From NCBI GenBank assembly GCA_900769545.1, contig CAAGGZ010000023.1, positions 1 through 23,857 on the forward strand: a stretch of DNA of 23,857 nucleotides. The letters run 5' to 3'. Each line of letters begins with the position of its first letter. The stretch's first letter is position 1. This document shows, piece by piece, positions 1 to 5,977 of this stretch. The stretch comes from Clostridia bacterium (GTDB taxonomy: Bacteria > Bacillota > Clostridia > Christensenellales > Borkfalkiaceae). The notes under the pieces were generated by a model. It was not told where the DNA came from. It did not search any database and was given only the letters and a program-made list of their open reading frames with translations. Made by a program: the position numbers and the translations under genes.

Positions 1-796
1 TCATACAGAAGGTACGGACTTTGTCACCGTACTGCTCCGTCACGTACACAATTTTACTTTCGTATAATTCGTCGGTGAGGTGGGAGAAGATTTCCGCGGG
101 AAGCTCCACGCGTACGCCGATGTCTACACGGTTGGATTTGGTGGGAATATCGAGGTGTTTGCATACCTGCTCCATCCATTTACTGCCGCTTCTGCCTACC
201 GAGACGATACATTTATCGCATTCGTATATCTTGCCTTGGCTGCGTACTTCGTAGCCGTTTTCAAGAACGGAAATATCTTCTACAAGGGAGTCGAAATAAA
301 AATCGACTTTATCTTTGAGCTCGTTATACAGATTTTCAAGGACGATATAGTTAATATCCGTTCCTAAATGACGGACGGACGCGTCAAGAAGGTGTAAACC
401 GTTCTGCATACAGATTTTTTTAAACTTAGAGCCCGCCGTGGAGTACAACTTCGTACCCTCGCCACCGTAACGGAGATTGATTTCGTCTACGTAGTGCATA
501 AGCTCCAACGCTTTTTTCTTGCCGATATATTCGTAAAGGGAGCCGCCGAAATCATTGGTGATATTGTATTTTCCGTCCGAAAAAGCGCCTGCGCCGCCAA
601 AGCCGCTCATAATAGAACAGCTTTTACAGCCAATACAGCTTTTTACCTTTTCGCCGTCGATAGGGCAACGGCGCGCGTTCAAGGCGTGACCGCCGTCGAA
701 TACGGCTACCTTTAACGTGGGGGAAAGTTTTTTCAGTTCGTAAGCGGAGAAGATACCGCCGGGGCCTGCCCCGATAATGATTACGTCGTAACGCAT
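1..796 (-). CDS. FAD-dependent dehydrogenase (COG2509-like), 3' end cut off by window edge
   Basis: The minus strand is open from the ATG at 794-796 to the window edge, giving the first 265 residues; the C-terminus lies outside. The protein starts with MRYDVIIIGAGPGG, a Rossmann dinucleotide-binding GxGxxG motif typical of flavoproteins. It continues with a Cys cluster (ARRCPIDG then CIGCKSC, about residues 43-59) followed by a GFGGAGAFSDGK stretch, the signature of the uncharacterised FAD-dependent dehydrogenase family COG2509. The closely spaced cysteines could bind metal or a redox cofactor, but this is inference. The start is supported by a TTGGAG ribosome binding site about 9 bases upstream and by a promoter at 864-892. 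The substrate is unknown. It is transcribed divergently from the nucleotidase/kinase fusion gene. Confidence 0.85.
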   Translation of the reverse strand, partial: MRYDVIIIGAGPGGIFSAYELKKLSPTLKVAVFDGGHALNARRCPIDGEKVKSCIGCKSCSIMSGFGGAGAFSDGKYNITNDFGGSLYEYIGKKKALELMHYVDEINLRYGGEGTKLYSTAGSKFKKICMQNGLHLLDASVRHLGTDINYIVLENLYNELKDKVDFYFDSLVEDISVLENGYEVRSQGKIYECDKCIVSVGRSGSKWMEQVCKHLDIPTKSNRVDIGVRVELPAEIFSHLTDELYESKIVYVTEQYGDKVRTFCM

Positions 797-863
797 AAAT
801 TTATCTCCAAGTTGCATAATAAAGGTCGGCTACACGGATATGCTCGCTCGCCAACCGCATGCT

Positions 864-892
864 ATTATAACACAGGAATTTTAGAAAATCAA
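864..892 (-). promoter_or_regulatory. sigma-A promoter for the flavoprotein gene
   Basis: On the minus strand TTGATT (887-892) and a perfect TATAAT (864-869) are separated by 17 bases. The predicted transcript has a leader of about 60 bases before the ATG at 796. Confidence 0.7.
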
Positions 893-945
893 TACCAAAA
901 TGAAAATATTTTTTAATTTTTTAGGAAATTTTTTCAAAAAGGGGG

Positions 946-974
946 TTGATTTTTTGAAAAACTTCGTATATAAT
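946..974 (+). promoter_or_regulatory. sigma-A promoter for the nucleotidase/guanylate-kinase fusion
   Basis: TTGATT (946-951), a 17-base spacer and TATAAT (969-974). Transcription is expected to start near 981, immediately before the leader hairpin at 985-1030. Confidence 0.7.
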
Positions 975-984
975 ATTGTTCCTT

Positions 985-1030
985 AGTATCTTTCCGTGTT
1001 TCTGTATCAAATACGGGGATACTATTTTTT
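985..1030 (+). promoter_or_regulatory. terminator-like hairpin in the 5' leader (possible attenuator)
   Basis: AGTATC (985-990) pairs with GATACT (1018-1023), and CCGTGTTT (994-1001) pairs with 1009-1016 including one G-T pair. A 7-base loop lies at 1002-1008 and six T follow at 1025-1030. This has the form of an intrinsic terminator, yet it lies between the promoter and the AGGAGG (1034-1039) of the gene it would block. It may attenuate transcription, or may simply be a 5'-stabilising stem. Confidence 0.5.
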
Positions 1031-1044
1031 GTTAGGAGGAAATT

Positions 1045-2157
1045 ATGAGAAAGTATAGATTATCCACAGCGCTCGATATAGACGACCTTTTGATGGAGTG
1101 CACCGAATACGCCATTCGATTGGCGAACGAGAAGTATAAATTCGATCCGCCTATTACCATGTACGAGGTGACGGGCTGGGGGAAAACGGGCAAACGCACA
1201 GACGTTATCTTTGAGTTTTTCCAAGACCCGAACTTTTATGAAACGCAGCCGCTTATCAAAGGGGCGAAGGAGTTCGTTTCCAAGCTCTCGCAAATGACAG
1301 AGCTGTTTGTTTCCACAGCCATTCCCCCTGAGTTTATGGGAATACGCGCAAAGCGTATTATGGAGGAATTTCCCGAGATTCCGCCCGATCACATTTATAT
1401 GGGCTCGAGAAAGGATAAAATCAGCGTGGATATTTTGTTTGACGACGCTATGCACAACGTGTTGCGTTCTAACGCAAAATACCCCATTTTAATGCGCAGA
1501 CCGTGGAATCAGGACGCAACGGGGATGCTCGTTGTCAATACGTATGACGAGTTTTTAAAGCTCGTAGAAGTGATTGCGGAAAGTTATAGCCCGAAAAGGG
1601 AAGAAGAACCGTTTATCGAGCCGACGGTTGTGGTGCTGGTTGGCGCTTCGGGGAGCGGTAAATCCAAGCTGGCGACGAGGCTCTTGAAAAAGACGGATAA
1701 GTTTGAAAAGTTGATGAGCTTTACGACCAAAGACCCGACGGCAACGGAAGAAAACGAGTGGTATAATTACGTTTCGGTGGAGACCTTCCGAGAAATGTGC
1801 GAGAGTGGGGAGATGTTCCAATCCACGATGTATGCAGGGCATGGGTATGGTTCGAGAAAATCGGACGTAGAGGCGATTTTGGCGAAAGGCAAGCACGTGA
1901 TGACGACGATGGATATTTGCGGAGCAATGTCCTTAAAAACCAATTTCAAAAACGTGGTAACGATTTACATTCAACGTGATAAAAAGCGGTTGCTTTCCTC
2001 GATTTTGCGGAAAAATTCTTCGATAGAGGACAAAGTCAACCGTATTGTTGCCATTGATTATGAGGAGCAGAATGCGGAAATTTGCGATTACGTTGTGCAG
2101 TTTGATACCTACGAAGAAGCGATGGGGAAACTGTGTAAGATTTTGCGCGTTGAGTAA
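1045..2157 (+). CDS. fusion of a HAD-type 5'(3')-deoxyribonucleotidase domain with a guanylate-kinase-like domain
   Basis: The 370-residue protein has two domains. Residues 1-180 look like the NT5C-type HAD nucleotidases: the nucleophile motif DIDD (D11, D13), motif II FVST (S90-T91), a lysine region SRKDK (121-125) and the acidic motif ILFDD (D133-D134). Residues 193-370 look like guanylate kinase: P-loop GASGSGKS (200-207), SFTT (225-228), a GYGS loop (267-270) and MDICGA (289-294), which replaces the usual IDxQGA. Several residues that bind GMP in true guanylate kinases are changed: the Arg after TT is Lys229, the next Arg is Thr232, and the LE of FLE is FQ. The substrate may therefore differ. 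It probably acts in cytosolic nucleotide salvage or removal of unwanted nucleotides (inference). Start: AGGAGG at 1034-1039. The family assignments are good; the combined role is unknown. Confidence 0.85.
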   Translation: MRKYRLSTALDIDDLLMECTEYAIRLANEKYKFDPPITMYEVTGWGKTGKRTDVIFEFFQDPNFYETQPLIKGAKEFVSKLSQMTELFVSTAIPPEFMGIRAKRIMEEFPEIPPDHIYMGSRKDKISVDILFDDAMHNVLRSNAKYPILMRRPWNQDATGMLVVNTYDEFLKLVEVIAESYSPKREEEPFIEPTVVVLVGASGSGKSKLATRLLKKTDKFEKLMSFTTKDPTATEENEWYNYVSVETFREMCESGEMFQSTMYAGHGYGSRKSDVEAILAKGKHVMTTMDICGAMSLKTNFKNVVTIYIQRDKKRLLSSILRKNSSIEDKVNRIVAIDYEEQNAEICDYVVQFDTYEEAMGKLCKILRVE

Positions 2158-2165
2158 ATTGGAAG

Positions 2166-2268
2166 TCAAGGAACTCAGTTCCTTGTCAGGGTGCAGGGGC
2201 GGAAGCCCTTGCAGGAGTAGCCCCATTTAAGCAAGCTTTGCTTGCGCCTATACTGCGTAGCAGTCGAT
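2166..2268 (+). repeat. cluster of four small hairpins
   Basis: Four consecutive short palindromes follow the stop codon at 2157: CAAGGAACT/AGTTCCTTG near 2167-2185, GGGC/GCCC inside TGCA arms near 2192-2213, GCAAG/CTTGC near 2231-2245, and ACTGC/GCAGT near 2252-2264. There is no long T run, so this does not look like a plain terminator. The first palindrome resembles the one at 4648-4669 on the opposite strand. It could be mRNA 3' structure or a relic of an interspersed repeat. Confidence 0.5.
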
Positions 2269-2271
2269 AAA

Positions 2272-2299
2272 AATGCAAAGTGCATAATGCAAAATTATG
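2272..2299 (+). repeat. interspersed repeat, TGCAAAGTGCATAATGC type, copy a
   Basis: A motif of the form AATGCAAAGTGCATAATGC followed by AAAATTATGGAA recurs almost exactly at 4505-4533 (same strand). A diverged copy lies on the minus strand at 14522-14557. The first two copies each precede a double-hairpin repeat by about 30 bases, so the two elements probably form one larger repeat unit. Confidence 0.65.
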
Positions 2300-2327
2300 G
2301 AAGGATTTTAAAAATTTCCGTAATTTA

Positions 2328-2381
2328 GCCTCCCTTGTGTAAAGGGAGGTGGCTTTTTCGAAGAAAAAGACGGAGGGATTG
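2328..2381 (+). repeat. double-hairpin REP-like repeat, copy 1
   Basis: Hairpin one is CCTCCCTT (2329-2336), loop GTGTA, AAGGGAGG (2342-2349). Hairpin two is CTTTTTC (2353-2359), loop GAA, GAAAAAG (2363-2369). The conserved tail CGGAGGGATTG follows at 2371-2381. The same architecture is present at 2728-2775, 4442-4493 and 4565-4612. The GGAGGGA in the tail lies at ribosome-binding distance from the DUF559 start codon at 2383. Confidence 0.85.
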
Positions 2382-2382
2382 T

Positions 2383-2751
2383 ATGCAAAGAAAACATAAT
2401 AAGAGTATAGTGCCTCTTGCAAAAATCTTGCGTAAAAATATGACGAAAGAGGAAAAACGGCTTTGGTATGATTTCTTAAGAAATTATCCAATTCGATTTT
2501 CCAAACAAAAAGTTTTGGGAAAATATATCGTTGATTTTTATTCGGCAGAAGCAAAGCTTGTTATAGAACTTGACGGTTCGGGACATTATACCGAAAAAGG
2601 TGAGGCTTATGATAAAGAAAGAACAGAGTTTTTAAAAGGCTATGGATTGACTGTGCTTAGAATACCGAATAATGAAATTAATCAAAAATTTGAGGCGGTT
2701 TGTATGTATCTTGATGATTATATACAACAATCCCTCAGTCAGCAAAGCTGA
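2383..2751 (+). CDS. DUF559 protein, Vsr/restriction-endonuclease-like fold
   Basis: This 122-residue protein matches the DUF559 family, which has the PD-(D/E)xK-like nuclease fold related to very-short-patch repair endonucleases. It shows an N-terminal helix LRKNMTKEEKRLWYDFLR, then FSKQKVLGKYIVDFYS (candidate catalytic D51), LVIELDGSGHY (E62, D64, H68) and VLRIPNNEI. The ATG at 2383 is chosen because GGAGGGA at 2372-2378 precedes it; that site belongs to REP-like copy 1. The stop codon (2749-2751) lies inside inverted copy 2. The gene is thus wrapped exactly by two inverted repeats, suggesting a mobile or repeat-associated cassette. Whether it cuts DNA, and which DNA, is unknown. Confidence 0.85.
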   Translation: MQRKHNKSIVPLAKILRKNMTKEEKRLWYDFLRNYPIRFSKQKVLGKYIVDFYSAEAKLVIELDGSGHYTEKGEAYDKERTEFLKGYGLTVLRIPNNEINQKFEAVCMYLDDYIQQSLSQQS

Positions 2752-2775
2752 CAGCTCCCTTTACACAAAGGAGCC
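2728..2775 (-). repeat. double-hairpin REP-like repeat, copy 2 (inverted)
   Basis: Read on the minus strand this starts with a GGCTCC...GGGAGC hairpin, then GTCAGC/GCTGAC (2738-2752), then the tail GAGGGATTG. All 48 bases are identical to copy 4 (4565-4612), which lies in the opposite orientation. It overlaps the last 24 bases of the DUF559 gene, including its stop codon. Confidence 0.85.
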
Positions 2776-2798
2776 AAAAATAAGGAATCATTAAAATT

Positions 2799-2832
2799 GC
2801 CGCGGCGAGAAATTTCTCGCCGCGGCTGTTTT
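2799..2832 (+). terminator. strong palindromic terminator after the DUF559 gene
   Basis: A perfect 28-base self-complementary sequence (2799-2826, 14 bases per arm, GC-rich outer half) is followed by TGTTTTTAT. The minus-strand flank is AATTTTAAT, so it may also terminate the convergent gene ending at 2865. Confidence 0.8.
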
Positions 2833-2864
2833 TATATGGGGATTCTCCTTTTTATTTTTAAAAA

Positions 2865-4100
2865 TTAGCTTGCTATAATAAGTCGAGTATTGACGAGATA
2901 GACATAGTAACCACTTCCGCCTTCAACTTTAATGGTAAGTTGTTGTCCGCCTGTAACGTCGACGCTGAAATCGATTTTTCCCGTTGTTTTTGAAAATTGG
3001 GGACTTCTATAAACTTCTATCCCGTCAACATATATAGTGAGTGTGGCACTACCTTTCATATATTGCGCGCATACAATGCTGCCAGAAAAAATAGCATATT
3101 CCTTTCTTAAATTATGAGTAGAAAAGGGATTGCTATACCCTACATCATACCGATAACGTCCTCCTGTATAAGTATCGCCAAAAGAGTCGGTAATTGAATT
3201 GTTGCTCCAGTCAGACTTATAAGAATCAATTACGTGCAATGCGCCTAAATTTACGCTAGGTAAGGAGTCGGGGTCAACCTGCTGACAACGGATACAAATA
3301 TTGTCGGCGTAGGTGTGTCCTAAAGGGTCGCCATAGGTAACGCCGCAAGCGGAACAAGTGGAAGGGGTGAGACAAGTCGCGTCGAGGTAGTTATGCCCTG
3401 CAGGTTCGCCTTGTGGCATTTCGCAACGTTTACAAATTTGTGGACTGGTGCAGGTAGCAGGGGCGAAAAAGTGTCCTTTGGGTTCGCCTTTGGTGGCTTC
3501 GCAACGTGTACAAATCTGCGGAGCGGTACAGGTTGCCGCTGCATAATTGTGACCGAGCGGATAAGACAAAAGCGCTTCGCAGCGGTTACAAACGCTTGAC
3601 GTATCGCAGGTTGCATAATCGGCGTCGTGTCCTAAAGGGTTGCCTTTTGTTGCGCCGCAGGTTGCGCAAGTGGCAGGGGAGTAGCAAGTTGCGTTTATGT
3701 AATTATGTCCTTTGATTTCGCCCTGCATTTCATTACATCGTCTGCAAGTTTGCGGAGTGGTACAAGTCGCATTGGTAAAATCGTGCCCGAGCGCAGGCGA
3801 GAAAACGGTATCGCAACGTGTACAGGTTTCTGCTCTCGTACAAGTAGCGTAAGTTACGTTATGCCCTAACGCTTTGGTGTAGCTCATTGAGTAATTGCCG
3901 CATTTACAAGCCCGTCGGGTATAGCCTTGTTCGGTACAAGTGGCGGCTACGGTTGTTCTTTCATAGTCGCAAACATGATTTTCCTTAATCACGTATGCGG
4001 TTACGCCAATGCCAATGCCGAGAACGACAACGCTCGCCACGACGGCTGAGATGATTTTTGTTTTCTTGGATAACTTTGAAAACCATTCTTTGAGTTTCAT
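2865..4100 (-). CDS. membrane-anchored surface protein with seven 26-residue Cys/His repeats and a C-terminal beta-sandwich (NPCBM-like) domain
   Basis: The 411-residue protein has a basic N-terminus and one hydrophobic segment (about 16-38), predicted to be a signal anchor. A first Cys-rich unit (44-80) is followed by seven tandem 26-residue repeats (81-262). Each has the pattern ATC-x5-C-x2-C-x9-H with the ending LGH or KGH, and a partial unit follows. The regular Cys3-His pattern suggests metal binding or disulphide-stabilised modules, but neither is proven. Residues about 280-411 (YDVGYSNPF, YAIFSGSIV, LTIYVDGIEVYRSP, LTIKVEGG) resemble the NPCBM/NEW2 carbohydrate-binding fold found on Clostridia cell-surface proteins. 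Start: AGGAGG 8 bases before the ATG. Upstream are a structured leader and a terminator, so expression probably needs read-through. A role in adhesion or polysaccharide binding is inference. Confidence 0.8.
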   Translation of the reverse strand: MKLKEWFSKLSKKTKIISAVVASVVVLGIGIGVTAYVIKENHVCDYERTTVAATCTEQGYTRRACKCGNYSMSYTKALGHNVTYATCTRAETCTRCDTVFSPALGHDFTNATCTTPQTCRRCNEMQGEIKGHNYINATCYSPATCATCGATKGNPLGHDADYATCDTSSVCNRCEALLSYPLGHNYAAATCTAPQICTRCEATKGEPKGHFFAPATCTSPQICKRCEMPQGEPAGHNYLDATCLTPSTCSACGVTYGDPLGHTYADNICIRCQQVDPDSLPSVNLGALHVIDSYKSDWSNNSITDSFGDTYTGGRYRYDVGYSNPFSTHNLRKEYAIFSGSIVCAQYMKGSATLTIYVDGIEVYRSPQFSKTTGKIDFSVDVTGGQQLTIKVEGGSGYYVYLVNTRLIIAS

Positions 4101-4130
4101 TAAAAAACCTCCTTAAAAATAAAAAATAAT

Positions 4131-4161
4131 AAAAAAAGTGCGCCGACCGAAGTCAACGCAC
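4131..4161 (-). terminator. intrinsic terminator with UUCG tetraloop, upstream of the surface-protein gene
   Basis: On the minus strand GTGCG...GAC (4161-4152) pairs with GTC...CGCAC (4147-4138), with two G-T pairs in the middle. The loop is TTCG closed by C-G, and seven T follow (4137-4131). It sits only about 30 bases before the ATG at 4100, after the promoter at 4349-4377. Confidence 0.8.
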
Positions 4162-4342
4162 AAAAACGCAAACTCCAATCGTCGCCAAACTAATCTTAAA
4201 TGGAAAATAGGGATAACCTACATAACACTTTAAGCGGAATTTGCATTTTATCAAATTCTGTTAGTGTTATATAGGAATATAGAATATCCCCATAAAAAAA
4301 GAGAATATCCCCATAATTTTCCATAATTCAATTAGTTTGGCA
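4131..4342 (-). ncRNA. candidate structured small RNA or attenuator leader, family not recognised
   Basis: A promoter at 4349-4377 places the transcript start at about 4342, exactly where a nested hairpin begins. Paired arms are 4331-4341 with 4184-4194 (11 of 11), 4316-4324 with 4200-4208 (9 of 9), 4306-4311 with 4210-4215, 4263-4275 with 4217-4229 (12 of 13) and 4252-4258 with 4237-4243 (7 of 7). A 15-base sequence is duplicated at 4281-4295 and 4302-4316, and either copy can offer GGGATA to the same partner at 4210-4215. The terminator at 4131-4161 ends an RNA of about 210 bases. I see no T-box or known riboswitch consensus. A long rod with one large 5'-side bulge recalls 6S RNA, but I cannot support that name. 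Confidence 0.6.
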
Positions 4343-4348
4343 TAATCA

Positions 4349-4377
4349 AGTATAGCGCATTTTTTAGTTTTTGTCAA
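4349..4377 (-). promoter_or_regulatory. sigma-A promoter for the structured RNA and surface-protein gene
   Basis: TTGACA (4372-4377), a 17-base spacer and TATACT (4349-4354) on the minus strand. The predicted start near 4342 coincides with the outermost stem of the structured RNA. Confidence 0.8.
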
Positions 4378-4441
4378 TAGTTTGTCAAATATACAGAAAA
4401 TATTTTGATAGTGGCGCAAGATATAAGGTGTAATTAAAAGA

Positions 4442-4493
4442 CAATCCTTCCGTCTTGACTTCGTCAATCCACCTTCCTTTACACAAGGAAGGC
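4442..4493 (-). repeat. double-hairpin REP-like repeat, copy 3
   Basis: Read on the minus strand this has the hairpin GCCTTCCTT...AAGGAAGG, then TTGAC/GTCAA, then the tail GACGGAAGGATTGT. Its stem bases differ from the other copies but remain paired, so structure rather than sequence seems conserved. Confidence 0.8.
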
Positions 4494-4501
4494 GAGGGGG
4501 C

Positions 4502-4536
4502 ATTGTAAATGCAAGGTGCATAATGCAAAATTATGG
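4502..4536 (+). repeat. interspersed repeat, TGCAAAGTGCATAATGC type, copy b
   Basis: This matches 2272-2299 with one change in the core (TGCAAGGTGC) and keeps the AAAATTATGGAA extension. It lies between REP-like copies 3 and 4. Apart from repeats and the RNA element, I see no gene in 4101-4703. Confidence 0.65.
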
Positions 4537-4564
4537 AAAAATTTAAAAAATCAGCCGCAAACTT

Positions 4565-4612
4565 GGCTCCTTTGTGTAAAGGGAGCTGTCAGCTTTGCTG
4601 ACTGAGGGATTG
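4565..4612 (+). repeat. double-hairpin REP-like repeat, copy 4
   Basis: This is identical over 48 bases to the reverse complement of copy 2 (2728-2775). Together the two copies bracket the surface-protein gene and its leader RNA as perfect inverted repeats. Confidence 0.85.
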
Positions 4613-4647
4613 AAAAAATGTTTTATCGATGGTTACGTAGAAAGCAC

Positions 4648-4669
4648 AAGGGGATAACCCCCTTGACCT
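4648..4669 (-). repeat. short palindrome related to the one near 2166
   Basis: CAAGGGG/CCCCTTG arms are flanked on the minus strand by GGT before and TG after. The first hairpin at 2166-2186 has the same frame (GTCAAGG...CCTTGT) with a different but still paired interior. Confidence 0.45.
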
Positions 4670-4703
4670 TTATAAAAATAGAAAGTTTACCCAAACTATC
4701 CGT

Positions 4704-5918
4704 ATGATAGCAAGTGAAATTTTAAAACAGGCGAAAGATATGCAGACGGAGCTGGTTAAGATCCGTCGAGAATTGCATGAAAATGCGGAAGTGGGGTTTG
4801 AGCTCCCCAAAACGCTCGACATTGTAAAGCGGGAGCTTGAAAAGATGGGCTATCAGCCTGAACAGTGCGGAGAAGCAGGTTTAACGGCTACTCTTTCGGG
4901 GAAAAGGCAGGGGAAAACCGTGCTGTTGCGCGCGGATATGGACGCTCTGCCAATACGTGAGGAGTCGGGGTTGCCGTTTGCCGCAAAAAACGGGAATATG
5001 CACGCCTGTGGGCACGATATGCACACGGCGATGCTGCTCGGCGCGGCGAAACTGCTTAAAAAGTTTGAAAAGGAGCTTTGCGGAAGGGTGAAATTGATGT
5101 TTCAGCCTGCGGAGGAGCTCTTACAAGGGGCGGAGGATATGCTGAAAAACGGCGTTTTGTCCGCGCCTAAGCCCGATATGGCGTTAATGCTACACGTATT
5201 AGCAGGGACGGAGTTGCCCTCAGGCACGGTGGTGGTTTCTTCCGCAGGGGCGAGCGCGCCTGCCGTGGATTTTTTCAGTATTTATATAAAAGGAAAGGGT
5301 TGTCATGGGGCTTCGCCTGCGGATGGGGTGGACGCTTTGGCGGTGGCGGCTCGGGTAGTTTTGGGCTTGGAGGAGATTCTTGCCCGTGAAATTGCCGCAG
5401 GGGAGCCTGCCGTTTTAACGGTCGGCGTATTGCAGGCAGGGAGCGCGGCAAACGTGATTGCGGATAAAGCGGAAATCAAGGGAACTTTGCGGTGTTTTGA
5501 TGAAAAAATCAGGTGGTATATGAAGAAACGCTTGACGGAAATTGCCAAAGGGGTAGGGGGAGCGTTCCGCGCGAGCGTGAAGGTGGAATTTGACAGCGGC
5601 GCGCCTGCGCTTGTCAATGACGAGGAGTTATCAAAAAGCGGTTTGGCAGCGGCGAAAGCGTTATTCAACGCAGACATGGTATACTTGTCCGAGGAATTGG
5701 CGCAAGGAAAAGCGCGGAGAATAGGCGGCTCGGAAGATTTTGCCTACGTGGCGGAAAAAGTACCGTCATTGATGATGGGGATTTCGGCAGGAACGGCAAA
5801 AAACGGCTGTAAATATCCCTTACACCACCCCAAAGCGACGTTTGACGAGGATATTTTGTGCTTGGGGAGCGCATTATACGCCTACACGGCTTGGAAATGG
5901 CTTATTGAAAATCAATAA
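4704..5918 (+). CDS. M20D-family amidohydrolase (N-acyl amino acid / hippurate hydrolase type)
   Basis: The 404-residue protein spans the usual M20D length and hydrolyses an amide bond of an N-acylated amino acid or similar compound in the cytosol; the exact substrate cannot be read from sequence. Metal-binding motifs are visible: HACGHDMH (100-107), FQPAEE (about 134-139), a histidine in LMLHV, and HHP near the C-terminus. RADMDALPI (76-84), GKGCHGASP (dimerisation-domain boundary) and GGSEDFAYV are also typical. The N-terminus (VKIRRELHENAEVGFE) agrees with this start. No ribosome binding site is visible before the ATG, which is unusual in this window. It follows a repeat-rich stretch and precedes the DUF2975/XRE operon, which has its own promoter. 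Confidence 0.9.
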   Translation: MIASEILKQAKDMQTELVKIRRELHENAEVGFELPKTLDIVKRELEKMGYQPEQCGEAGLTATLSGKRQGKTVLLRADMDALPIREESGLPFAAKNGNMHACGHDMHTAMLLGAAKLLKKFEKELCGRVKLMFQPAEELLQGAEDMLKNGVLSAPKPDMALMLHVLAGTELPSGTVVVSSAGASAPAVDFFSIYIKGKGCHGASPADGVDALAVAARVVLGLEEILAREIAAGEPAVLTVGVLQAGSAANVIADKAEIKGTLRCFDEKIRWYMKKRLTEIAKGVGGAFRASVKVEFDSGAPALVNDEELSKSGLAAAKALFNADMVYLSEELAQGKARRIGGSEDFAYVAEKVPSLMMGISAGTAKNGCKYPLHHPKATFDEDILCLGSALYAYTAWKWLIENQ

Positions 5919-5925
5919 AAAGCCA

Positions 5926-5954
5926 TTGACAAACGATAAAAAGCGTGCTATAAT
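5926..5954 (+). promoter_or_regulatory. consensus sigma-A promoter for the DUF2975/XRE operon
   Basis: TTGACA (5926-5931), exactly 17 bases, then TATAAT (5949-5954): a perfect match at both boxes. AGGAGG follows at 5967-5972. Confidence 0.9.
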
Positions 5955-5977
5955 AAAACAAACGATAGGAGGTTATT

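Noticed and set aside
4131..4342. Naming the structured RNA as 6S RNA or T-box
   Set aside because: No T-box consensus is visible and I cannot confirm the conserved central bubble of 6S RNA by eye; left as an unassigned candidate.
4267..4521. 84-residue reading frame on the minus strand upstream of the surface-protein gene
   Set aside because: It runs across REP-like copy 3, the promoter and the structured RNA, has no ribosome binding site and no recognisable protein features.
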